This document shows positions 26,672-34,573 of a stretch of DNA of 57,726 bases, one piece after another (position 1 is the stretch's first letter; the number at the start of each line of letters is the position of its first letter). The stretch is from a virus. A program made the position numbers and the translations under genes. The notes beneath the pieces were generated by a model. The model was not told the origin of the DNA. It did no database searches and was given only the letters and a program-made list of their open reading frames with translations. The stretch spans positions 1 to 57,726 of the IMG/VR virus record IMGVR_UViG_3300025767_000022. One strand, given 5' to 3'.

Positions 26672-27334
26672 TTAGTTGTATTCGTATAACAACTTTAGTA
26701 TTTCATTCAATGCTTCATGTCTATGGTTATCTTTCAATACAGTTTGATAAACATGCTGAGAACCTTTCAGTTTTGGAACATCATGTATAGCAGAATCATT
26801 ATTGAACTTCAAATCAATTTGTTGTGGGTCTCCAGTAAGAATCATTGTAGATAACTTACCCAATCTACCCAATACCATTCCTAATTGTGGTTTAGTTAAG
26901 TTTTGGAACTCATCAACAATAACACAGGCGTTATCAAATGTTCTACCTCTGAAGTGAGATAGGGAAACCAATTCGATATTTTCTTCCTTTTCCATCTTTT
27001 CCAAAATATGGGGTTTGTTATAAACCTTTCTCATATTAGAACGAATCGGAACTAACCAAGGTTCCATCTTTTCGGAAAGTGAACCAGGTAGATAACCATT
27101 ATCTTCATTTGAAACAGTTGGTCTTGTTATAACGATTTTGTTTACTTGTCTTGTAAAATACATATCCAATGCCACCTGAACCGCTAAGAGTGTTTTACCA
27201 CTTCCAGCTTTTCCCATTATAAAATTATATGGGTGATAAAGAATATTTGATTTAGCATCTTTTTGTTCATTGGATAAGTTCAAATCAAATTTGATTTTTC
27301 CTTTTGGTGGTGTCTTTTCGATGTTCTCCGGCAT
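26672..27334 (-). CDS. phoH: PhoH-family ATPase
   Basis: A 220-residue protein. Walker A GKAGSGKT at 41-48, Walker B VIVDEFQN with Asp142/Glu143, a GDPQQIDL sensor motif near residue 170 and a terminal HRHEALNEIL segment match the phage PhoH family (RNA helicase-like P-loop ATPases, common in large phages). Length is normal for phage PhoH. It follows a 121-residue gene by 9 nt and is terminated by the hairpin at 26594-26638. Confidence 0.9.
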   Translation of the reverse strand: MPENIEKTPPKGKIKFDLNLSNEQKDAKSNILYHPYNFIMGKAGSGKTLLAVQVALDMYFTRQVNKIVITRPTVSNEDNGYLPGSLSEKMEPWLVPIRSNMRKVYNKPHILEKMEKEENIELVSLSHFRGRTFDNACVIVDEFQNLTKPQLGMVLGRLGKLSTMILTGDPQQIDLKFNNDSAIHDVPKLKGSQHVYQTVLKDNHRHEALNEILKLLYEYN

Positions 27335-27343
27335 AAATAAAAT

Positions 27344-27709
27344 TTAAGTAGTTAATTGTTTTTGCGTTTTCTTTTTGGTTAACTCTTTTGTAAGTTCAAA
27401 TTGTTTTTGATATTTTGCAATCTCAGAACATATTTCATAGTGTTCCAAAAGTTCACACAATTTTAATAATCTATGTAACGCCAATGTGTAATCTGATTTT
27501 GATATTACAGATACCACATCAGATTTTGCAAATTCAATAAGAATGATAGATGGAAGATTGTTAGATTGGGCTGTTGATAAAAGTTCAAATACTCCCCATA
27601 GATAATACTCACCGAAATCTTTTAGATATTCGTTTAGTGTATGGTTTTCAGTTGAGATGTATTTTCTCCATTCAACATTTACTAAAGGTCTTTTTTTCAA
27701 AGTATCCAA
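27344..27709 (-). CDS. Helical protein of unknown function
   Basis: A 121-residue soluble protein starting MDTLKKRPLVNVEWRKYIST, with a Lys/Thr-rich C-terminus (TKELTKKKTQKQLTT). It is mostly helical. It lies 9 nt upstream of phoH, probably co-transcribed. No family recognised. Confidence 0.5.
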   Translation of the reverse strand: MDTLKKRPLVNVEWRKYISTENHTLNEYLKDFGEYYLWGVFELLSTAQSNNLPSIILIEFAKSDVVSVISKSDYTLALHRLLKLCELLEHYEICSEIAKYQKQFELTKELTKKKTQKQLTT

Positions 27710-27758
27710 TCTTTAATGTTACTATTATAAGTATTATGAAATCAGTAATTAGTTTGAG

Positions 27759-28712
27759 TTATCTTTCTTGCAATCTCCATTGCTGAAGTGATTCAATCCA
27801 CCAATATAATTCACCATTAAATAATACTTCTTCCTCATCTTCAACTCCCTTTCTTCCGATTGGAGGATACTGAGTAGATGGTGGAGTTGTTGTTACATTT
27901 ATAGATGGTTGAGTTGGTGATGGGGTTGTTACTTCGATACTTCCGTATTGACCTAATAAATTTGCTTGTAGTATTCTTTCGTTATAATTTGTATTTGGTT
28001 TACGAACAACCCAAGATATATATTTTACCAACTCTATATAATCGTAAGTTGGTTCTGCTTTTAATCCACCTTCATTTGTTGTTTGATAGTTTGATTTTTC
28101 AAATAAATTTCTATGAACTTGAACATATTTCTTTTCACCATTTGAGGCTGTAAGATTTATATCTAAATTTAGTTCATCTGCTCTAAGTTCACTTATTTTT
28201 TGTTTTAATGGAGATAAGTTAACCAATACAATATGTTCTGCATCAACTACATAGTTAACATATATTGGATTAACATTGTAGATTCCAACAAGCGTATTGT
28301 AAAACTTTGAGGATGTGTATAATTTTGGATTAGTATCCGTTTCATCTTCTTGCAGTGCCAATATGAAGTTAATATCAACACCAGAATCATTGACTGAAAT
28401 TACGCTGGATATATCATATTTAGGAATGGTTAATGTATTTTGTGGATAATCTCCACTCAATGTTACCGAACCTTTTTGAGTTAAGTTTGATACTTTTACT
28501 TTCTCAACAATACCATCAAATTCAACAGTCTTAGTTGTTTGTAATGTTTCATTTTCCATTTTTTGTAAAATTGGAGATGAAAACACACTTACATTTGTAT
28601 TGTTTGTAGGAACTACACTCTTAGGTATAGTAAATGGACCCGAAGATGAGTTATCTTCAAAATTAATTACATTTGTATTTGTAGAATTGTTAAGTAGTAA
28701 TCGTTCAGCCAC
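27759..28712 (-). CDS. Putative virion structural protein
   Basis: A 317-residue protein with a GTG start at 28712. It is beta-rich and Asn/Thr/Val-rich. A Pro/Thr-rich linker near 265-285 (PSPTQPSINVTTTPPSTQYP) leads to a small C-terminal domain with ELYWWIESLQQWRLQER. A late-type motif (ATATTTATG, 28728-28736) lies directly upstream, which argues for late expression. No signal peptide is seen. It may be a neck, whisker or head-decoration type protein, but no specific homologue is recognised. Confidence 0.55.
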   Translation of the reverse strand: MAERLLLNNSTNTNVINFEDNSSSGPFTIPKSVVPTNNTNVSVFSSPILQKMENETLQTTKTVEFDGIVEKVKVSNLTQKGSVTLSGDYPQNTLTIPKYDISSVISVNDSGVDINFILALQEDETDTNPKLYTSSKFYNTLVGIYNVNPIYVNYVVDAEHIVLVNLSPLKQKISELRADELNLDINLTASNGEKKYVQVHRNLFEKSNYQTTNEGGLKAEPTYDYIELVKYISWVVRKPNTNYNERILQANLLGQYGSIEVTTPSPTQPSINVTTTPPSTQYPPIGRKGVEDEEEVLFNGELYWWIESLQQWRLQER

Positions 28713-28727
28713 AATAGTTTCATTTTA

Positions 28728-28736
28728 CATAAATAT
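28728..28736 (-). promoter_or_regulatory. Late-type motif variant ATATTTATG
   Basis: On the minus strand, 16 nt before the GTG start of the putative virion protein. Confidence 0.45.
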
Positions 28737-29179
28737 CATTTATCATAATATTCTATTGTAACACCTGCTTCAGTAAACATTTGAATTGAACGAACAGCCG
28801 ATTCTTCCCACTTAGTTCCGTTAGCACCCTTACCTTCTCTGAGTACTATTTTAGAAATTCCACTATTGATAATTGCTCGGGCACAATCTGCGCAACTGAT
28901 ACCACAAGTCATATACATTGTTGTTCCCAATGTGGATACACCGATTCGTGCTGCATTGTAAATAGCGTTTCTTTCCGCATGCTCAAACCAAAAGTATTTC
29001 TCAGGCCTTTCTTGCCTTTCATCAACATCATCGTTTATACCGCGTGGAAATGAGTTATAGCCGGTAGAAACAATTTCGTTGTCTTTACCAACTATAACCA
29101 CTCCAATTTGAGTTTTCTTATCTTTGGACTTAAGCTTTACCTGCTCTGCTATATTTATGAAATACTCGTCCCAATTCAT
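28736..29179 (-). CDS. dCMP deaminase
   Basis: A 147-residue protein of the deoxycytidylate deaminase family. It converts dCMP to dUMP for dTTP supply. The zinc site is complete: His67 and the catalytic Glu69 (FEHAERNAIYNAARIG), Cys96 and Cys99 (SCADCARAII). Also typical are an N-terminal YFINIAEQVKLKSKD helix and STGYNSFPRG. It overlaps the metallophosphoesterase gene by 50 nt in another frame. Confidence 0.9.
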   Translation of the reverse strand: MNWDEYFINIAEQVKLKSKDKKTQIGVVIVGKDNEIVSTGYNSFPRGINDDVDERQERPEKYFWFEHAERNAIYNAARIGVSTLGTTMYMTCGISCADCARAIINSGISKIVLREGKGANGTKWEESAVRSIQMFTEAGVTIEYYDK

Positions 29180-29891
29180 ATTTTACTTTTTCAAATAGTG
29201 ATTTCTTTGTTTTAATTTCAAACACATTTCCATTAGAAGATAGTTTTCCGAACCTACCATCCTTTACAACTGAACCATTTGAAAATTTAGTTGGTAGAGT
29301 ACTGATTTGCAAAATACCCTGATTTATAATATCCTCACAATTGTGAATGTGTCCAAATAAAACCAACTTAGGTCTTACTTCGATAATTCTATTCATTAAA
29401 GATTTATCACCACATCTTTCCATCGCACCATTTCTATCAAATGAAATATCCAATATTCCTTTTGGTGGTCCGTGATTGATGACAATATCAGTATCAATAT
29501 CAATAATATTTCTCCAAATTCTATCCAACTTTGTTCTATCTTTGTTGAAAGACCAACCAAATCCAAATGAAGGTGTGTAAGGTGAACCAAAGATTTTTAG
29601 CCCCTCAATAGTTGTGTAACTGTTTTCTAAATAAATAATACCAGCATTCATAAAATCATATTTAGTAACCAACCTCTTTTCAATTGAAGTATCGTGATTA
29701 CCTGCTACAAAGATTTTGTGTTTAACCGGAAGAGCACTATACCAATCAATAAAATCCCTAACTTCGGGTTCATTGGCAAAGGGGTCTCTTGGATTAGAAC
29801 AATCCCCACTAAAAATCACCATATCAATATCCGCTGGAATCTCCAACAAATTATGAAAGGTGTGTGTATCTGATATGTGCCAAATTTTCAT
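29130..29891 (-). CDS. Calcineurin-like metallophosphoesterase
   Basis: A 253-residue protein from ATG at 29891. A TTG four codons upstream is possible but less likely. Motifs of the two-metal phosphoesterase core appear in order: ISDTH, FSGDCSNPRD, VAGNHD, INHGPP and LFGHIH. Substrates in this family range from phosphomonoesters to nucleic acids and cyclic nucleotides, so none is assigned. The C-terminal 50 residues are basic and overlap the dCMP deaminase start. Confidence 0.83.
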   Translation of the reverse strand: MKIWHISDTHTFHNLLEIPADIDMVIFSGDCSNPRDPFANEPEVRDFIDWYSALPVKHKIFVAGNHDTSIEKRLVTKYDFMNAGIIYLENSYTTIEGLKIFGSPYTPSFGFGWSFNKDRTKLDRIWRNIIDIDTDIVINHGPPKGILDISFDRNGAMERCGDKSLMNRIIEVRPKLVLFGHIHNCEDIINQGILQISTLPTKFSNGSVVKDGRFGKLSSNGNVFEIKTKKSLFEKVKYELGRVFHKYSRAGKA

Positions 29892-29892
29892 T

Positions 29893-30030
29893 TTAGATTC
29901 CAATTACAATTTCCCATTTTAACCAACCGATGATAAGTTCTAAATCACCATTAAGAGTTCGAGTGTGGGTTAGTTTAACATAAGGGAGTAGATAAACCTG
30001 TCCCCATACTTCACAATAAGTTACTCTCAT
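29893..30030 (-). CDS. Small protein, 45 residues
   Basis: A short frame from ATG at 30030, overlapping the stop of the DUF1599 gene (TAATG), to TAA at 29893, 1 nt before the metallophosphoesterase start. It begins MRVTYCEVWGQVYLLPYVKL and ends in a hydrophobic strand GWLKWEIVIGI. The perfect packing between two genes supports translation. Function unknown. Confidence 0.6.
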   Translation of the reverse strand: MRVTYCEVWGQVYLLPYVKLTHTRTLNGDLELIIGWLKWEIVIGI

Positions 30031-30392
30031 TATTTTGCCCATTTACCTCTTTGGACAATCTGAGCAATTACACCATAAACTGATAAATCTTCGTAAGTGT
30101 CTTGAATTGATTCACCTACTTCATCAGGTTGTCCTAATACTACTAATTGTTTCAAACGCTGAACCTTATCATTGATACGAAACCACAATCCAGTAAGTGA
30201 AAGTTTCACATCTTCGTTTGTTTCCAAAGCCGTACCTACGGAAATGTTGCCAGGTCCATAGTTTCGTTGTTTCTTACAAAAGGTAATGTACATCTCGTCC
30301 AAAATCTTTTTGAACTCTTCAGTTGTTTGTGGGTAAGTTGCCTCACAATACTCAACAGCCGATTGACCGTATTCGATTTTCTCTTCGCTCAT
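30030..30392 (-). CDS. DUF1599/nucleotide-modification-associated domain protein
   Basis: A 120-residue all-helical protein with CKKQRNYGPGNISVG, SLTGLWFRINDKVQRLKQL and SIQDTYEDLSVYGVIAQ, matching the DUF1599 family. That family is linked by context to modified-nucleotide biosynthesis and resembles MazG-like folds. It has a host-type promoter at 30415-30446 and is followed by a coupled 45-residue gene and the phosphoesterase. A role in the nucleotide pool or base modification is inferred. Confidence 0.75.
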   Translation of the reverse strand: MSEEKIEYGQSAVEYCEATYPQTTEEFKKILDEMYITFCKKQRNYGPGNISVGTALETNEDVKLSLTGLWFRINDKVQRLKQLVVLGQPDEVGESIQDTYEDLSVYGVIAQIVQRGKWAK

Positions 30393-30414
30393 AACTTGTT
30401 TTGATGTTTATGAA

Positions 30415-30446
30415 CAAATATACGAAAAATATTTTACATATACAAG
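30415..30446 (-). promoter_or_regulatory. Host-type promoter for DUF1599 gene
   Basis: CTTG-N20-TATATTTG on the minus strand, with TTTTTCG upstream of the -7 box. 22 nt before the start codon. Confidence 0.8.
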
Positions 30447-30702
30447 CTAAACAAACTATAATTACGAAAAATGAAAATAGTTGAATTTTTTTTATCGTTT
30501 GGGAAAAGTAGTATATATGTATTTATAAATTACACATAAGATACTCTCAGGTGAAGCTATGAGTTTAAGCGCTTCGAAACTTCAGGTACCCACTCCTGTT
30601 GGATAAGATAAATTTTACTTTTTTGAATTTCACAAAACGCACAGAGACACGGTGCAAGATAAGACAGCAAAAAAAATTAAAATAAAAATTAGACAATAAA
30701 AA
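30447..30702. other. Intergenic region with structured leader-like segment
   Basis: No long gene. On the plus strand a TATTTATA (about 30515-30525) precedes a segment with self-complementarity (GAAGC...GCTTC, CTCA...TGAG) and a 15-codon frame MSLSASKLQVPTPVG starting in the middle of 30541-30600 after AGGTGAAGCT. The right part is A-rich with no signal. It may be a plus-strand small RNA or peptide gene. Weakly supported. Confidence 0.3.
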
Positions 30703-30939
30703 TCAAATAACTTCGTAGTTAAATTTATCTAATCTCTTAACAACTCTATAAACTCTAGGTGTAGGGTCCTCAGCATCCAATTCATCTCTTTTAGATTGTG
30801 CTTCGGATAATGTGTCGAATTCATCTAATGAATCTTCTCCATTTAATTTGTAAACCCAAATCTGTCTTTTTGCCCAATTAGGGTCTCCAGCATTTTGGTC
30901 AACTGGTATGAGTTGTTTTTGTACAGCGTATTCTTTCAT
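30703..30939 (-). CDS. Small protein, 78 residues
   Basis: The product begins MKEYAVQKQLIPVDQNAGDP and is mixed alpha/beta with an acidic helix 'LDEFDTLSEAQSKRDELDAE' and a C-terminal YRVVKRLDKFNYEVI. A late-type motif lies at 30954-30962, 15 nt upstream. No family recognised. Confidence 0.55.
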   Translation of the reverse strand: MKEYAVQKQLIPVDQNAGDPNWAKRQIWVYKLNGEDSLDEFDTLSEAQSKRDELDAEDPTPRVYRVVKRLDKFNYEVI

Positions 30940-30953
30940 ATCAATTTATTTTG

Positions 30954-30962
30954 TATAAATAT
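30954..30962 (-). promoter_or_regulatory. Late-type motif ATATTTATA
   Basis: On the minus strand, 15 nt before the 78-residue gene. Confidence 0.5.
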
Positions 30963-30968
30963 TTAATT

Positions 30969-31484
30969 TTACCAATTCCATAAAGGGTTGTTGGGGTTCT
31001 CCCACCAAAACAATAATCCACCATCCTTTTCAAAATCAAACTTTTCAGTATAGTAATCTGGCTCAAATACCGAATTAGATTGTAGATACAAACATCCAAA
31101 TCTAAAGTTATTAACCGAACCAATTAGTTGATTTTTAAGAGTACCGAAATTACTTCCTCTTAAACACCCCGAATCAATACACAATAGTTTCTTATCAGTT
31201 CCTCTATATTTTTCAGAAAGTTCTTCACACAACATTGAGTATTCAGATTTATTTAATCGTTCCTCATTTGGATATGGCATTTCTAAAAACTCCATTTCAA
31301 ATGGTTCATTGTTGTTGAGATGTGAAAGGGAATGGTTTATTATTTGACATAATTGTGAACTATATTCAGGTGAGCAAACAACAATAATTGTGTTTGAATC
31401 AACCCACTCACTATCCTTTATCTTTTTGATAAGTGTGAGTGTATCTATATACTCCTTATCTCTATCTATCACAAAATATCCCAT
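30969..31484 (-). CDS. Unknown protein next to secretion cassette 2
   Basis: A 171-residue soluble protein, MGYFVIDRDKEYIDTLTLIK, with a Rossmann-like alternation (NTIIVVCSPEYSS, KLLCIDSGCLRGSNF) and a Trp-rich end (LLFWWENPNNPLWNW). It lies 12 nt after the barrel gene start region, with its own late-type motif at 31488-31496. A phosphoribosyltransferase-like loop was considered but the match is weak, so no function is assigned. Confidence 0.5.
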   Translation of the reverse strand: MGYFVIDRDKEYIDTLTLIKKIKDSEWVDSNTIIVVCSPEYSSQLCQIINHSLSHLNNNEPFEMEFLEMPYPNEERLNKSEYSMLCEELSEKYRGTDKKLLCIDSGCLRGSNFGTLKNQLIGSVNNFRFGCLYLQSNSVFEPDYYTEKFDFEKDGGLLFWWENPNNPLWNW

Positions 31485-31487
31485 AAG

Positions 31488-31496
31488 GATAAATAT
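31488..31496 (-). promoter_or_regulatory. Late-type motif variant ATATTTATC
   Basis: On the minus strand, 4 nt before the 171-residue gene, in the gap between it and the barrel gene of cassette 2. Confidence 0.45.
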
Positions 31497-32963
31497 CTAA
31501 AAAGGAAGTTTGGAACCAATCATAAAAGAATTGATGATTGGCATACCCTTTACAGTTGATTTAATAATTGTCCAACCTGTATTGATTGTGAACCTTCGTG
31601 TCAATCTTATTGTAAAAGAATTAGCAAGTATTGTCATCCCACCAATAGTAGTTCCCTTCAAATCATTTTGTAAATCAAACCCACCCATATATGGTGATTG
31701 TGTCCAAATGATTGCCGGTGCGTAAGTTATTCTATTATTTACATTAACAATGTTTGTGTATAACACATTATACCCAATTACACTCATTTGATACTTACCT
31801 TCGCCAAACATATTAGCCATTGAGAATCCTATACCAGCGGTTCCCCATTTTCCCATAGGTTTCATTCTATTTGCGGAAAGAACAATGGTTCCATTACCAA
31901 AGTTGTTTGAATATCCCAATGAAAACGCATTGATAGAACCTACCGTTGGAGTAGGGGGTGTTAGAGGGGACTTAGAAGATACTTTACCATCAACACCATA
32001 GTGTGTATGGTCTCCGTGTATAAGTGTTGTTAGAGAGGGGATTTTGATATTAACCTTTGAGTATGAAGCAGTTAAAGCAAACTGTCTGAAGTTACTCCAA
32101 ATCATTCCGTTCAATCCAAAAGTTTCATCACCAAATAAAGAAGTTTGAGATGCCCCAGTAGCCATAACAACATCATACGAACCCAGCAAAGATTGTATTG
32201 CCATCATATCTGCTTTAACTTGGATAGGATTAAACTTCTTAACCCTTTCCTTTTTCTCATCCTTCTTTTCTTCTTTTTTTTCCTCGTCCTTTACTTCTTC
32301 TTCAGATTCTTCTCCATCTCCATTATCATCATCACTCGATTTCTCATCTCCACCTTCTTCTCCTCCTCCGTCATCTCCATTTTCTTCGGTGGAATCCTCA
32401 GATTCTCCACTCTTTGTTTCAGTCTCTTCACTTTTAGTTTCAGTTGTTTCTCCTCCACCATTTTCGGTTGAAGAATCATTTGTACTTGATGTATCAGTAT
32501 TACCACTCTCAGTAGTACTATTTGTAGATGTACTTTCAGATGTGGAGTTGTTAGTTGTATTAGATGGTGCATTCGTACCTCCCGTTGTATTAGTTGTTGG
32601 TGTGGGTGGTGGTGTAGTTGGTACCGATGTAGCCGCACTAGCAGCAGTTTGAGCTGCCTGTTGTGCGGTTTGAGCGGTTTGTTGAGCTTGTTGTGTTTGT
32701 TGAGTTGCGGTTGAACACGGTGATAGTAAGTTCCACCACACATATGTTTCGTTTAACCATTGTTGTAATACTCCACTGGTAAACTCAGCGTAAGTAAAGA
32801 TTCTTATCTTATTATAGAATGCAACTGTTGCTGAACCATTTACGAAGTTAGCAGTTACTACCTTTACTTCACCAGTACACCTGTCCACAAATGTTTGAGT
32901 AAAAACTTGTCCATAAGAACTAAATCCGAATAATAGAAATAATATTATTAATATTCGTTTCAT
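31497..32963 (-). CDS. Outer-membrane barrel protein with acidic linker, cassette 2
   Basis: A 488-residue paralogue of the 507-residue cassette 1 protein. Signal peptide 1-18. Short N-terminal domain with DRCTG at 27-31. A linker of Gln/Ala, then Thr/Asn/Ser, then Glu/Asp/Gly/Lys tracts follows (about 88-245). A C-terminal beta-barrel (about 250-488) ends in the strand FMIGSKLPF with a terminal aromatic residue, as in outer-membrane proteins. The linker chemistry differs completely from the Gly/Ser linker of cassette 1, while order and flanks are kept. It follows the CsgG-like gene by 3 nt. Confidence 0.7.
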   Translation of the reverse strand: MKRILIILFLLFGFSSYGQVFTQTFVDRCTGEVKVVTANFVNGSATVAFYNKIRIFTYAEFTSGVLQQWLNETYVWWNLLSPCSTATQQTQQAQQTAQTAQQAAQTAASAATSVPTTPPPTPTTNTTGGTNAPSNTTNNSTSESTSTNSTTESGNTDTSSTNDSSTENGGGETTETKSEETETKSGESEDSTEENGDDGGGEEGGDEKSSDDDNGDGEESEEEVKDEEKKEEKKDEKKERVKKFNPIQVKADMMAIQSLLGSYDVVMATGASQTSLFGDETFGLNGMIWSNFRQFALTASYSKVNIKIPSLTTLIHGDHTHYGVDGKVSSKSPLTPPTPTVGSINAFSLGYSNNFGNGTIVLSANRMKPMGKWGTAGIGFSMANMFGEGKYQMSVIGYNVLYTNIVNVNNRITYAPAIIWTQSPYMGGFDLQNDLKGTTIGGMTILANSFTIRLTRRFTINTGWTIIKSTVKGMPIINSFMIGSKLPF

Positions 32964-32966
32964 TCA

Positions 32967-33683
32967 TTAGTTCTCGAAGATTCCTTTTTTAATCATTCGT
33001 GAAACAATTCTTGCAGATGCGGTTTCTAATGCTTTACGAGTTGTTACTCCAATGGCAGATTGTCTGAAGTTAATTTCTTCAACATCCAATCCTAAGATAC
33101 CTTCTTGTGTTTTTACAGTGTTAGCATCACCTAAACCAGAACCAACAAAATAAGTTCCATCGGTTGCATTGGTGAATCTAACTTGCAACCCCAAACGAGT
33201 TGTTTGTGTTTGTTTAGAACCATCTCTCATAGAAAGAACTTCATCTTCCGATACTGAGAAATCATAAACCTCAATCGTTACAAAGTATTCTGCTAATTTA
33301 ATTTTACCCATTCCATAGACCTGATTTTCGGATACACCTTTACGAGATGCAACCCATTGGTCTTTCATTCTATTTTTAATTTCAGATTTCTCCTCAACAA
33401 ATTGGAATCGGTTTGTCCAATCCAAATATTCAATTACCATATTGGTAACACCCAATCCAATTCTAGCATCTTTCAAATCAGGATACATCTCATATACTTC
33501 ATCGGAGATACCCACATTCAAAAGTGCAATTGGAATCATTGGTCCATCATAATCAGAAACATCATCAATCGATGCTTTCTTTTCAAACTCAGCTTGATAA
33601 GTTTCTGCTTTAATTGAACCTATTTGTGCATAAGAGGTAAGTGTAAAAAATACACCCACCATTATTAATATTATTTTTTTCAT
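32967..33683 (-). CDS. CsgG-like secretion channel protein, cassette 2
   Basis: A 238-residue CsgG-like protein with matching landmarks: RIGLGVTNMVIEYLDWTNRF, YFVTIEVYDFSVSED, LGLQVRFTNATDGTYFVGSG and IGVTTRKALETASARIVSRM. Unlike the cassette 1 copy it has a plain signal peptide (MKKIILIMVGVFFTLTSYAQ) and no lipobox Cys, so it would be non-lipidated. CsgG channels are normally lipoproteins, so membrane insertion may differ or depend on the lipidated paralogue (inference). Confidence 0.72.
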   Translation of the reverse strand: MKKIILIMVGVFFTLTSYAQIGSIKAETYQAEFEKKASIDDVSDYDGPMIPIALLNVGISDEVYEMYPDLKDARIGLGVTNMVIEYLDWTNRFQFVEEKSEIKNRMKDQWVASRKGVSENQVYGMGKIKLAEYFVTIEVYDFSVSEDEVLSMRDGSKQTQTTRLGLQVRFTNATDGTYFVGSGLGDANTVKTQEGILGLDVEEINFRQSAIGVTTRKALETASARIVSRMIKKGIFEN

Positions 33684-33684
33684 A

Positions 33685-33888
33685 TTATGACCCTAATGTA
33701 TCGTATATACCAAATTGAACATTATCCCACATATGTGGATTTAGTATGGTTGCAACTAAAATTGTTGATAACCCACCAATTGCTAAAACAAATAATCCGG
33801 TAATCCATAAAGCAACTAAATACTCTAATGGTGAATTTGCTTCTTTCCAAATATTCACAATTGAATTGTTTAATATAAAATCTTTCAT
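33685..33888 (-). CDS. Small membrane protein, cassette 2
   Basis: A 67-residue protein with one or two hydrophobic helices at about 22-50 (EYLVALWITGLFVLAIGGLS). It lies between the 107-residue protein and the CsgG-like gene, 1 nt from the latter. Cassette 1 has no obvious counterpart. Its size and position would suit a holin-like or accessory membrane component, but there is no further evidence. Confidence 0.6.
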   Translation of the reverse strand: MKDFILNNSIVNIWKEANSPLEYLVALWITGLFVLAIGGLSTILVATILNPHMWDNVQFGIYDTLGS

Positions 33889-33905
33889 AATGTTTTTAGT
33901 TTATG

Positions 33906-34229
33906 TTACCAATCTATTTCTTGTTCTTTTTCCAATTTCTTTACAGGTTTTCTAGCGGTAGTATCTTTAATAATCACCGTCTTAGTTTCCGCTGGTTTTT
34001 GTTCTGGAATGTTAATAATAACTTGTTGATTGTTCGATTGAGATTGTTGTTGTTGCTGAACCATTTCGGTTTTAGCTCCACCCTCTTCTTCATCTGCAAT
34101 ACCCAAAATACCCTTTACCTCATCGATAAAAATACCACCGATGGTTGTTAACACAACCCCAGCACCTGTTATGATTTGGTTCTTCAAATTAGAAAAGAAC
34201 CCACCATTGTTTTCTGCTTCTTCGCTCAT
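33906..34229 (-). CDS. Small membrane protein with conserved Gln/Asn motif, cassette 2
   Basis: A 107-residue protein with a hydrophobic segment at about 15-38 (NQIITGAGVVLTTIGGIFID), an acidic patch, then QQQSQSNNQQVIINIPEQK, identical over 19 residues to the cassette 1 protein at 15330-15713. It ends in a charged tail. It overlaps the small lipoprotein gene by 4 nt. The strict conservation of the motif against a divergent background points to a binding site for a shared partner (inference). Confidence 0.65.
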   Translation of the reverse strand: MSEEAENNGGFFSNLKNQIITGAGVVLTTIGGIFIDEVKGILGIADEEEGGAKTEMVQQQQQSQSNNQQVIINIPEQKPAETKTVIIKDTTARKPVKKLEKEQEIDW

Positions 34230-34573
34230 AATTTTATTGTTGTTTGTTTAATGATGTTATCTTTAACATCTTTTATTAATAATTTGTAACTACCCCTTGG
34301 AAGGGCTCTTGTGTAAATGTTAAGTTTGTTGTCTCCAACCTTACCATAAAAGATTTCATTGGTATGTGTTATGTTTGTAAACTCATCAACCAACGATATT
34401 TTGAATTCACCTTCGGATACAATATTAATGTTAATCTCATCACCATCGTTCACAACAGTACTCTGAACTTCGAAGATATCAACACTATTGGTAACCGGCT
34501 CTAATATTTCAAAAGTATCATCAGTACATGAGAACACAACCAAAAGTAGCAATATGTAAAATAGTTTTTTCAT
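34226..34573 (-). CDS. Lipoprotein resembling a detached T9SS sorting domain, cassette 2
   Basis: A 115-residue lipoprotein. The signal is MKKLFYILLLLVVFSC with lipobox Cys16. The rest is a single beta domain whose final strands (LNIYTRALPRGSYKLLIKDV) follow the pattern of T9SS type-A C-terminal domains (L-x-x-G-x-Y-x-L). It overlaps the end of the 577-residue cohesin/dockerin gene by one base, and that protein lacks its own C-terminal sorting domain. A split cargo/anchor arrangement is inferred, and the domain assignment is moderate. Confidence 0.55.
   Translation of the reverse strand: MKKLFYILLLLVVFSCTDDTFEILEPVTNSVDIFEVQSTVVNDGDEININIVSEGEFKISLVDEFTNITHTNEIFYGKVGDNKLNIYTRALPRGSYKLLIKDVKDNIIKQTTIKL

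Noticed and set aside
30969-31484. Phosphoribosyltransferase
   Set aside because: LLCIDSGCLRGSNF only loosely resembles a PRPP loop, and the acidic pair and TGxT turn are not convincing.
32145-32743. Frames on both strands inside the low-complexity linker of the cassette 2 barrel protein
   Set aside because: They are shadows of the Glu/Asp/Thr-rich linker, with no start context and no domain.
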